Positions 36,927 through 44,600 of a stretch of DNA of 64,000 nucleotides are shown here, piece after piece. The position numbers and the translations under genes were made by a program. Every line of letters begins with the position of its first letter. The first letter of the stretch is position 1. This stretch comes from Desulfofarcimen acetoxidans DSM 771 (lineage in GTDB: Bacteria > Bacillota > Desulfotomaculia > Desulfotomaculales > Desulfofarciminaceae). The DNA lies in NCBI RefSeq assembly GCF_000024205.1, contig NC_013216.1, positions 1,054,001-1,118,000 on the forward strand. The letters are read 5' to 3'. Under the pieces are notes generated by a model, which did no database searches, had not been told where the DNA came from, and saw only the letters and a program-made list of their open reading frames with translations.

Positions 36927-36960
36927 AAATTATGCTTATGATGGATTTGCGGATGAGTTA
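36927..36960 (+). repeat. Intergenic repeat, copy C
   Basis: AAATTATGCTTAT then GGAT and GGATGAGTTA. Beyond the core it matches copy A at 14 of 21 positions. The small hairpin of copies A and B is kept through a G.U pair (CTTAT with ATGAG). It lies about 90 bp before spoIIGA. Confidence 0.6.
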
Positions 36961-37009
36961 AAACTAATACTACATAATTTCCAACGAGTACGAGTGCCTG
37001 CGGCTGCTT

Positions 37010-37035
37010 GGAAGTCGCTTGTGGCGACTTTCTTT
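37010..37035 (+). promoter_or_regulatory. Hairpin at the spoIIGA ribosome site
   Basis: AAGTCGC and GCGACTT form a 7-bp stem with a TTGTG loop, followed by TCTTTT and then the GGGGGG ribosome site of spoIIGA. It resembles an attenuator or could control ribosome access. The hairpin ends about 20 bp before the start codon. Confidence 0.45.
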
Positions 37036-37051
37036 TCGGGGGGTGTGTGAC

Positions 37052-37969
37052 ATGCCGGCTTATGTGGTTTACCTGGATCAGGTGATGTTGGGAAACCTGG
37101 TAATGAATTATGCAATTTTGTGGTCTACCGCCCGTTTTGGTAGAATAAATATTGCCAAATGGCGTTTGTTTGCCGGGGCCGGTTTGGGAAGTCTTTATAC
37201 TCTGGCGCTCTTTCTTCCTCGCTGGAACAGCCTGCTTACAGTAAGTTGTAAATTTACCGTATCAGTGTTAATGGTTTTCATTGCTTTTGCGCCACTGCGG
37301 CTAAAACGTTTTTTTCAGGTGCTGGCTTATTTTTATTTATCATCGTTTATTTTGGGTGGTGTTGTTTTAGGGTGCATGTATTTTTTACGCAGTGGAAACA
37401 GCTTTTTTAACAGTGGTCTGGGCAGCCCTTCAAAAGAGTATTTTGGTTATGGCATAGCTCTTGCTCTGGTTGTGGCCTGGATAATGGGAAAAATCTTTGA
37501 GCTGGCTCGAAAAAAGGCCTTTCAAGATACTTGTAAGGCTTCTTTACTGGTAAGACTCTGGGGCAGCAGTGTTGAATTGGAGGCTCTTGTGGATACCGGG
37601 AACAGCTTAACGGATCCGCTGAGTCAGCACCCGGTAATTATTGTTGAATATAAAGCAATTAAGGAACTTTTACCCCCACCTATACAAAACTTATTTGATA
37701 AAGACAATTTGTCTGATTTTGCCTTGCTGCATGATACTTTGTCAGGAAATAAATGGTCCGAAAGATTTCGTTTAATACCTTTTCAATCCCTTGGTCGATC
37801 TGATGGCTTATTGTTGGGTTTTCGTCCAGATGAAATCATTACTGGAGCAGATGACAGAAAAAAACTGGTTCGCAAAGTAGTTGTAGGAATTTATCCGGGG
37901 CGGTTGGATGCGAATGACTCATATCATGCACTTCTCCACCCTTTAATTATGGATGAACACGCAGCATAA
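37052..37969 (+). CDS. spoIIGA: sporulation sigma-E factor processing peptidase SpoIIGA
   Basis: About 305 residues from ATG 37052 (GGGGGGTGTGTGAC upstream). Five membrane helices fill residues 1-150 (beginning YVVYLDQVMLGNLVMNYAILW). The cytoplasmic C-terminal half is an aspartic protease with the active-site motif LVDTGNSLTDPLS near 187, one Asp per monomer, so it works as a dimer. It cleaves pro-sigma-E in the mother cell after the SpoIIR signal. sigE follows 38 bp later. Confidence 0.95.
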   Translation: MPAYVVYLDQVMLGNLVMNYAILWSTARFGRINIAKWRLFAGAGLGSLYTLALFLPRWNSLLTVSCKFTVSVLMVFIAFAPLRLKRFFQVLAYFYLSSFILGGVVLGCMYFLRSGNSFFNSGLGSPSKEYFGYGIALALVVAWIMGKIFELARKKAFQDTCKASLLVRLWGSSVELEALVDTGNSLTDPLSQHPVIIVEYKAIKELLPPPIQNLFDKDNLSDFALLHDTLSGNKWSERFRLIPFQSLGRSDGLLLGFRPDEIITGADDRKKLVRKVVVGIYPGRLDANDSYHALLHPLIMDEHAA

Positions 37970-38007
37970 AAAAATATAGATTTATATAGATAGGAGGGAA
38001 TAGGCTT

Positions 38008-38733
38008 TTGCAGATAATATGGCCGGAAAAGTTATTGGTGCATCTATGGCTGGAACGTGTTTTTCGTCTATTTACGCAACGACCGGAGATCCATTATGTA
38101 GGGAGCAGTGAAGCATTGCCACCCCCCTTAAGTATAGATGAAGAATCAATATTAATTAACAGATTGGAAACGGGTGACGGTGCAGTCAGGGGTGTATTGA
38201 TTGAACGCAATCTTCGACTGGTGGTATATATAGCGCGAAAATTTGAAAACACCGGTATCAGTATTGAGGATTTGGTGTCTATTGGAACTATAGGCCTTAT
38301 AAAAGCTGTTAATACTTTTGATCCGGCTAAAAAAATCAAACTTGCTACATATGCGTCTCGATGTATAGAAAATGAAATTTTAATGTATTTACGGCGCAAC
38401 AATAAGACCCGCTCGGAAGTTTCTTTTGATGAGCCTCTTAACATTGATTGGGACGGTAATGAGCTTCTTTTATCAGATGTTTTAGGAACAGAAAATGACG
38501 TTATATATAAATATATTGAGGAAGAAGTTGATCGAAAACTGCTTCATTTGGCGCTGCAGAAGCTTTCAGGCCGGGAAAGGAGAATTATGGAACTGCGTTT
38601 TGGCCTAAACAACGGTTCGGAAAAAACACAAAAAGAAGTCGCTGATATGCTGGGTATTTCCCAATCGTATATCTCACGCTTGGAGAAAAGGATAATTAAA
38701 AGATTAAAAAGAGAAATTCACCGAATGGAATAG
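38008..38733 (+). CDS. sigE: RNA polymerase sporulation sigma factor SigE (pro-sigma-E)
   Basis: 241 residues from TTG 38008 (AGGAGGG upstream). The first 30 residues form the amphipathic pro-sequence ([15 protein letters not shown]), removed by SpoIIGA. Region 2 has [19 protein letters not shown], the [18 protein letters not shown] helix and [16 protein letters not shown]; region 4 ends with [20 protein letters not shown]. It directs early mother-cell transcription. It is cotranscribed with spoIIGA and followed by a terminator. Confidence 0.97.
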   Translation: MQIIWPEKLLVHLWLERVFRLFTQRPEIHYVGSSEALPPPLSIDEESILINRLETGDGAVRGVLIERNLRLVVYIARKFENTGISIEDLVSIGTIGLIKAVNTFDPAKKIKLATYASRCIENEILMYLRRNNKTRSEVSFDEPLNIDWDGNELLLSDVLGTENDVIYKYIEEEVDRKLLHLALQKLSGRERRIMELRFGLNNGSEKTQKEVADMLGISQSYISRLEKRIIKRLKREIHRME

Positions 38734-38749
38734 AATACGAATATTTAGA

Positions 38750-38779
38750 ACACCCTGATAAACCAGGGTGTTTTTTTTT
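38750..38779 (+). terminator. Rho-independent terminator after sigE
   Basis: ACACCCTG (38750-38757) and CAGGGTGT (38764-38771), then eight more T. It separates sigE from sigG so that the latter is read from its own forespore promoter. Confidence 0.9.
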
Positions 38780-38805
38780 GCTTTGCTGGCAGGTAATCTT
38801 TTCAT

Positions 38806-38835
38806 GTATAAATCAGTTGACGCAAGGTAATAATG
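38806..38835 (+). promoter_or_regulatory. Sigma-F-type promoter of sigG
   Basis: GTATA (38806-38810), a 15-bp spacer and GGTAATAATG (38826-38835). The -10 fits the Bacillus sigma-F consensus GGNRAHAHTR at every position. It lies 45 bp before the sigG start, right after the sigE terminator, as expected for forespore-specific sigG. Confidence 0.75.
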
Positions 38836-38880
38836 AAAAAAAGAAATTATGCAAAAAACTGGAAAGAGGTGGGAGACATC

Positions 38881-39654
38881 ATGTTGATCAATAAAGTAGA
38901 GATTTGTGGTGTAAATACAGCTAAGCTCCCAGTAATACCTAACAGTAAGATGCGGGAATTGTTCGAAGCAATACAGCAAGGTGACACCTCTGCCCGGCCA
39001 CAGTTGATAAACGGCAACCTCAGGCTAGTTTTGAGTGTAATCCAACGTTTCACTAACAGGGGGGAATATGTAGATGACCTTTTTCAGGTAGGTTGTATTG
39101 GTCTTATGAAAGCTATTGATAATTTTGATCTTGCACAAAACGTGAAGTTTTCTACCTATGCTGTACCCATGATTATTGGAGAAATCAGACGATATTTAAG
39201 GGATAATAATCCTATAAGGGTAAGCAGATCGCTTCGGGATGTTGCTTATAAGGCGTTACAGGTGAGAGATACACTGGTTAATAAGCACTCACGTGAACCT
39301 TCAGTTAATGAGATAGCCAAGGAATTAAAAATGCCGCGTGAAGAAGTGGTATTTGCCCTGGATGCCATACAAGAACCAATATCACTGTTTGAGCCGATAT
39401 ATCATGACGGTGGCGATCCGATTTTTGTTATGGATCAAATAAGTGATGATAAAAATCAAGATTTAAACTGGTTAGAGGGAATTGCAATTAAAGATGCTTT
39501 GAGAAAACTCAGTGACAGAGAGAAGCATATCCTGACATTACGTTTTTTCGACGGGAAAACCCAAATGGAAGTAGCTGATGAAATAGGTATATCACAAGCC
39601 CAAGTATCACGTTTAGAAAAAGCGGCGTTGCACCATATGCGCAAGTACATATGA
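38881..39654 (+). CDS. sigG: RNA polymerase sporulation sigma factor SigG
   Basis: About 257 residues from ATG 38881 (AAAGAGGTGGGAG upstream). The N-terminus NKVEICGVNTAKLPV is typical of SigG and contacts its regulators. Region 2 has RLVLSVIQRFTNRGEYVDDLFQ-type sequence and FDLAQNVKFSTYAVPMIIGEIRR; region 4 ends QMEVADEIGISQAQVSRLEK. It drives late forespore gene expression. A sigma-F promoter precedes it; spoIIR follows, starting 56 bp later. Confidence 0.97.
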   Translation: MLINKVEICGVNTAKLPVIPNSKMRELFEAIQQGDTSARPQLINGNLRLVLSVIQRFTNRGEYVDDLFQVGCIGLMKAIDNFDLAQNVKFSTYAVPMIIGEIRRYLRDNNPIRVSRSLRDVAYKALQVRDTLVNKHSREPSVNEIAKELKMPREEVVFALDAIQEPISLFEPIYHDGGDPIFVMDQISDDKNQDLNWLEGIAIKDALRKLSDREKHILTLRFFDGKTQMEVADEIGISQAQVSRLEKAALHHMRKYI

Positions 39655-39710
39655 ATTTATTGCTGAGAGTGAAAGATTGTATGCGGCAATTTGTCGGGGG
39701 AGGGAGTAAT

Positions 39711-40382
39711 ATGAGGGATAAATTTATGGCAGGAGCTGTTTTACTGACAATTGTCGGTATGACTTATGTTGTGTACTGGCATGCTCAAAAAGCTAAAGTA
39801 TCTGAGGCATATAATGCCAATAATTTAATTAGATTTCATGTGATAGCTAACAGTGATACTGAAGCAGATCAAACCTTAAAACTTAAAGTAAGGGATAAAG
39901 TGGTAAGGGCTATGACACCTTCTTTTAGTCAAGCCGGTAATGTAGATGAAGCTCGTGTTGTGGTTAAAGAAAATTTAAGTTTGATAAAATCTGTGGCAAG
40001 TCAAGAAATTGCCAGAGAGGGTAAAGATTATCCGGTTCAAGTTAGTTTAGGTAATTATATGTTTCCGACAAAGACTTACGGCAACTTGACCCTGGAAGCA
40101 GGAGAATATGAAGCTGTTCGTGTGGTGATTGGCGAGGGTAAGGGCGCAAATTGGTGGTGTGTATTATTCCCCCCTCTTTGTTTTGTGGATTTTAGTGCGG
40201 ATCAAGAGGGGATAAATATTCCGGAAAAAGCTAAGGGAGTTTCTTTGGCGGAAACGCCAAAACAACAAACAGATTCGCAGGTTCAGGTTAAGTTTAGAGT
40301 AGTTGAAGTGTTTGAAGACTCGGTAACCAGGGTGGTTCGAGTTCTTGGCAAACATCTAGTGGCATTCACGGGAGGAAAATAG
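39711..40382 (+). CDS. spoIIR: stage II sporulation signalling protein SpoIIR
   Basis: About 223 residues; ATG 39711 has GGGGGAGGGAG upstream, while an ATG at 39651 overlapping the sigG stop lacks one. A signal-type N-terminal helix (FMAGAVLLTIVGMTYVVYW) directs export from the forespore. Then LIRFHVIANSDTEADQ and GKGANWWCVLFPPLCFVD are SpoIIR signatures. It crosses into the intermembrane space and activates SpoIIGA. Its placement behind sigG under the sigma-F promoter fits its known forespore expression, so signal, protease and target genes lie in one 3.3-kb block. Confidence 0.95.
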   Translation: MRDKFMAGAVLLTIVGMTYVVYWHAQKAKVSEAYNANNLIRFHVIANSDTEADQTLKLKVRDKVVRAMTPSFSQAGNVDEARVVVKENLSLIKSVASQEIAREGKDYPVQVSLGNYMFPTKTYGNLTLEAGEYEAVRVVIGEGKGANWWCVLFPPLCFVDFSADQEGINIPEKAKGVSLAETPKQQTDSQVQVKFRVVEVFEDSVTRVVRVLGKHLVAFTGGK

Positions 40383-40390
40383 AAAATAGG

Positions 40391-40436
40391 CACAAAAAAA
40401 CAGTGAAACTTGTACAAGTTTTGCTGTTTTTTTGTG
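40391..40436. terminator. Symmetric terminator after spoIIR
   Basis: CACAAAAAAACAG (40391-40403) pairs with CTGTTTTTTTGTG (40424-40436), with an inner palindrome AAACTTGTACAAGTTT. A-run and T-run make it bidirectional in form. Confidence 0.85.
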
Positions 40437-40443
40437 GCCTAAA

Positions 40444-40476
40444 AAATTATGCTTATAACGGATCAGTGATAAGTTA
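40444..40476 (+). repeat. Intergenic repeat, copy B
   Basis: AAATTATGCTTAT then CGGAT and GTGATAAGTTA. It differs from copy A by one deleted base and a few substitutions. It begins 7 bp after the symmetric terminator and 84 bp before ymxH. Confidence 0.6.
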
Positions 40477-40559
40477 TTGTAAAGGTAATTAGTGAACAGT
40501 TTTTTATTCCTCTTCTTGTTTAGTTGTGTCCCGCATATATTAATACGGGGGTGATTGCA

Positions 40560-40838
40560 GTGGTAAAAATCTCTGACTTAAGAGCGAGGGAGATTATAAA
40601 TACGGTGGATGGCAGAAGACTGGGTGTAATCAAGGATATTGATATTAACCTGGAGGAAGGGCGAATCAGTGCTCTGATTATACCGGGTGTTCAGGGAAAA
40701 ATTCTGGGTTTTTTTGGGCGTGAAGAAGAAATTATTATTCCCTGGGAGAAGATTAAAAAAATCGGTATTGATGTAATTCTAGTGGAATTAAACGGTTTCG
40801 GTGATTATCAGGATGATAACAGGGGCCTTGGTTGGTGA
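40560..40838 (+). CDS. ymxH: PRC-barrel protein YlmC/YmxH
   Basis: About 92 residues from GTG 40560 (GGGGGTGATT upstream). A single PRC-barrel domain: ISDLRAREIINTVDGRRLG, then LIIPG and EIIIPWEKIKKIGIDVILVE. Homologues (YlmC/YmxH) are sporulation-associated small proteins of unknown mechanism. The gene marks the start of the ylm-type region and follows spoIIR. Confidence 0.88.
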   Translation: MVKISDLRAREIINTVDGRRLGVIKDIDINLEEGRISALIIPGVQGKILGFFGREEEIIIPWEKIKKIGIDVILVELNGFGDYQDDNRGLGW

Positions 40839-40875
40839 AACGAAAAAAAGACCAATTAAATATTGCATATCGCGC

Positions 40876-40933
40876 GGTGTACTTTGGTTATCCGCCCTGG
40901 GGGGGCAGGAAGGGGGGATAACCAAAGTACGCC
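40876..40933. repeat. 18-bp inverted repeat with G-rich loop
   Basis: GGTGTACTTTGGTTATCC (40876-40893) pairs with GGATAACCAAAGTACGCC (40916-40933) at all 18 positions, one of them G.U. The 22-nt loop contains runs of seven and four G, and the right arm is preceded by more G. CTTTTGAGG follows, a weak T-tract. It may be a terminator for ymxH, but the long arms and G-rich loop are unusual for one. Confidence 0.8.
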
Positions 40934-41091
40934 CTTTTGAGGATCTATAATTTACCAAGGAATAAGCTGTTTGTGATAGGCAGATGGTTAAGTAAATTGA
41001 ATAATTATAGTAAGTTTTTATCTTAGCCAGAAATATGTAATTAAAGTCTTGTAAATGAGCAATTATAATCTCAGGAGACTGTTTTTAGATG

Positions 41092-41119
41092 TTGCCCATT
41101 TATCTTTATATTGTATAAT
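41092..41119 (+). promoter_or_regulatory. Sigma-A-type promoter of nrdR
   Basis: TTGCCC (41092-41097), a 16-bp spacer and TATAAT (41114-41119), about 68 bp upstream of nrdR. AACACTACATATAGATGTT at 41131-41149 is a loose NrdR-box-like sequence over the likely start site. Confidence 0.55.
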
Positions 41120-41186
41120 AATTATATCTTAAACACTACATATAGATGTTCTAAGGGAAAGAACAATTATTTAGGAGGAGCCAAAA

Positions 41187-41639
41187 ATGCGTTGTCCTTT
41201 CTGTGCAAAAATGGACAGCAGGGTTTTAGATTCACGGCCTGCTGACGAAGGCAACTCAATCCGGCGCAGGCGCGAATGCGGCGTTTGCGGGAAGAGGTTT
41301 ACAACATATGAAAAGGTGGACGAGCTGCCCCTAATGGTTGTTAAAAAGGATGGTGGAAGAGAAGTATTCAGTATTGTTAAGCTGCTGTCCGGTATGCTAA
41401 AAGCCTGTCATAAGAGACCTGTCTCCACGGTTTTGCTCGAAGGGATTGCGGGCGAAATTGAAAAAGAACTTCGCAACACGATGGATATAGAAATTAAAAG
41501 TGAGAACATAGGAAGGCTGGTTATGAACAGGTTGCGTGAGATTGACGAGGTTGCTTATATCAGGTTTGCTTCTGTCTACCGTGAATTCCGCGATGTTAAG
41601 AGTTTTATGGAAGAAGTGCAAAGCCTGTTGCAAAAATAA
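41187..41639 (+). CDS. nrdR: ribonucleotide reductase repressor NrdR
   Basis: 150 residues, ATG after AGGAGGAGCC-like TAGGAGGAGCC. The zinc ribbon uses CPFC at 3-6 and CGVC at 31-34; RRRRECGVCGKRFTTYEKV is diagnostic. An ATP-cone (VVKKDGGREVFSIVKLLSGMLKA) senses ATP/dATP. It represses nrd genes when dATP is high. Directly upstream of nrdD, it probably controls that gene and itself. Confidence 0.97.
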   Translation: MRCPFCAKMDSRVLDSRPADEGNSIRRRRECGVCGKRFTTYEKVDELPLMVVKKDGGREVFSIVKLLSGMLKACHKRPVSTVLLEGIAGEIEKELRNTMDIEIKSENIGRLVMNRLREIDEVAYIRFASVYREFRDVKSFMEEVQSLLQK

Positions 41640-41689
41640 CTGAATAATATGGTAGAGTGTTCTTGCTGAAGAATTTGGAGGGAATCTAT

Positions 41690-44600
41690 TTGTTTAATAC
41701 GATAAAAAAGAGAGATGGCCGGGAAGTAAGCTTCGATGATAAGAAAATAACTGATGCAATTTTCAGAGCCGCCCGGTCAGTGGGTGGTGAGGACCGTCAA
41801 TTGGCAATGGAGTTGACCATCGAAGTCTTAAAGATGATTAAAGCCAAGTACAATGGTAATGCCTTTGGCGTTGAAGATGTTCAGGACATCGTTGAAAAGG
41901 TGCTGATAGAAAACGGGCATGCTCGTACTGCCAAGGCCTACATATTGTACAGGGACAGGCGAACCCGCATGCGTGAAGCTAAAGGCGAGTTGATGGATGC
42001 GGTGGAGGAAATCCTGGTTGAGACGAGTAAGGAAAATGCTAATGTGAGCAATTCTCCCTCGGCTAAAATGCTGCAGATTGCCAGCGCGGCCAGTAAGAAA
42101 TACTACCTGACCAGGCTGATTCCCGATGAGCTTTCACAGGCACATACACGAGGAGATATTCATATTCACGATCTGGACTTTTATGGAAAAACCCTGACCT
42201 GCATACAAATCCCTCTAAAAAGATTGCTGGAGGAAGGATTTGATAATGGGCATGGCTATATCAGACCGCCTCAGAGACCAAATTCAGCTACCGCACTGGC
42301 GGCCATAATTCTGCAGAGTTCTCAAAATGATATGCACGGGGGCCAATCTTTTGCTTTCTTTGATCGTGATATTGCCCCTTATGTGGAGAATGCCAGCGAG
42401 GATGAAACATTTCAGGCAATGGAAGCACTGGTATATAATCTCAATAGCATGCACTCCCTCAGGGGGAGTGAACGTATTTGGATATTGGATAAGGAAGAAA
42501 ACCGCTTAAAGACAGTATCTATGGAGGAATTTCATGAGCAGTTTGAAGAAGGTAAGTTCGCTGCCTTGAGCGTTAATTATACTACAGGTAAGACAGAGTT
42601 AAAGGATATTACAGCTTCATTAAAACATAATAATTTTAATCGACTTTTGCAAGTAAAATTAAAGTCAGGACAGAGGGTAGAAGTTACTGATAATCATTCA
42701 ATGATGGCAGTAAATAAAAATGGCGAAATTACTACTGCCGTTCCGGAAATGTTGAGTACAGGACTGACACCTGCACGCTGGCAGGCTGTAGAACAGGTTC
42801 ATACTTATGAACTAAGTAAGTATCCTAATTCATCAAAATATCAACTTAAAGAAATTGTATTAGATGAGATTTTGGCCAGATTCCTGGGTTTTTATGTTGC
42901 GGAAGGTGCGGCAGACGGTTCAACGATATATCTGTCGCTGTTTAATAAAGAGTTGGAAGCGGAAGCCGGTAAAATGTTGGAGCGAATACACCCGGATTTT
43001 TCAACCAGGCTTCGTTATAATGAAACAGGTTCTAGGGATTTAGCTTGCCGGGTGGGTCAACAGTTTGCTGCTTTTGTTGCAGATATCTGCGGGAAAGGTG
43101 CTCAAAATAAAAGAGTCCCATCGGAAATTTTCTTTGCAACGGATAATGTTATTCGTGCTTTTTTAGACGGTTATCTTAGCGGTGACGGTACTGTTGGCAA
43201 GAACCGTGTTGTTGCCAGTTCTGTATCTCAAAAATTAAGGGACGGAATATTTTTATTATTAACTCGCCTGGGACTAATGGCTTCAATGAGTCAGGAAATA
43301 CCTTCTGCTCAGTATGCTGCAGCACGGGAACGTTATAAAATTGCAATTGGTGGTTATTACGCTACCGCGCTTAATCTTTCGGGCCCCAAGCAAGGGGATC
43401 TGGCAAGTTTGTACCAGGTTAGCATTGAGCAATCACGGTATGATTATGAATATCTTCGCCCGTTAATTGCTGACGTGTATGGGGTAGATTGTCGTAATGC
43501 CTACCAATACAGGATAAAACCTGTATATATTGAGGAATTGATTTTTGATCTCAAGTCACGCAGGCTTACCGGTGAAGAAGAGGAAATTATAGTAAAACTG
43601 GCCTCATCTGCCTACTGGTTTGAAGAGGTTGAACGGGTTATTCCTCTGGTTAAATCTTCTCAAAGGCACCATTTGAGAAAGTTGTTGGCTAAAGGTAAAT
43701 TGCCTCGCTATAGTAAATATTTAAGTGTGAGATTCCCTTATGCGGATTGGCTGCCGCGCTTTATGTTATCAAAAGAACTGGGATTCAGAAACCATGGAGG
43801 CATGATTACTAGCGATTGTCGCAGTCCGGAAATGGTTATGCGTTGGGCAAGAGCAATTTTAAATAAAAATTTACAAATCAATAAACTCTTAATAAAACTT
43901 GAGCGCGCTTTGGAAATTAGACCTGTTACTGTTGATTCAATTAAAGAATTACCGTATGAACCGTATGTGTATGATATATCTGTAGAGGGCAATGAGAATT
44001 TTTTAACTTCCCAGGGTATATTTGTGCATAATTCCCGCGCTGGGGCACAGGTACCCTTCTCCTCCCTAAATCTTGGTACGGAGACATCAGAAGCCTCGCG
44101 TAAGGTGACGAGGAATTTGCTTATGGCCTACGAGGCAGGTTTGGGACGGGGAGAAAACCCTATTTTCCCTAATATTATATTCAGGGTTAAAGAGGGAATT
44201 AATTTAAACCCGGATGATCCCAATTATGACCTGTTCAAAGTAGCTTTAAGGGTTGCCTCAAAAAGACTTAACCCCACTTTTAGCTTTATGGATGCCGGCT
44301 TTAACAGTCCTTTTGGGGATCAGGTCAGTTATATGGGCTGCCGAACCAGGGTAATGTCCAACCGGCATGGGCAGGCTGTTACTGATGGCCGGGGCAATCT
44401 GTCCTTCACAACGGTTAATCTGCCCAGGGTGGCTATTAAGGCTGAGCGCAACATGGCAAAGTTTTATCGTGATCTGGAGGATATTTTCGACTTATCCGCC
44501 CGCCAGTTGTATCACCGCTACCAGGTGCAAGCTAAGTTAAAAGTAAGGGATATGCCTTTTGTCATGGGACAAGGCTTGTATATGGATTCCCAGGGCTTAA

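Larger units (their letters stand above)
36709..37051. other. Intergenic region ftsZ/spoIIGA
   Basis: 343 bp: ftsZ terminator (36799-36845), a second CCGG hairpin with long AT-rich loop (36868-36916), repeat copy C (36927-36960) and a hairpin next to the spoIIGA start (37010-37033). No Spo0A box or clear sigma-A promoter was found by eye, although spoIIGA is Spo0A-driven in Bacillus. Confidence 0.6.
40839..41186. other. Intergenic region ymxH/nrdR
   Basis: 348 bp. It holds the 18-bp inverted repeat at 40876-40933, then AT-rich DNA with the nrdR promoter (41092-41119). No small gene with a ribosome site was seen. Confidence 0.6.

Noticed and set aside
41131-41149. NrdR box
   Set aside because: AACACTACATATAGATGTT resembles the box in its left half but is not a good dyad, and no second box at the usual spacing was found; kept only as a remark.
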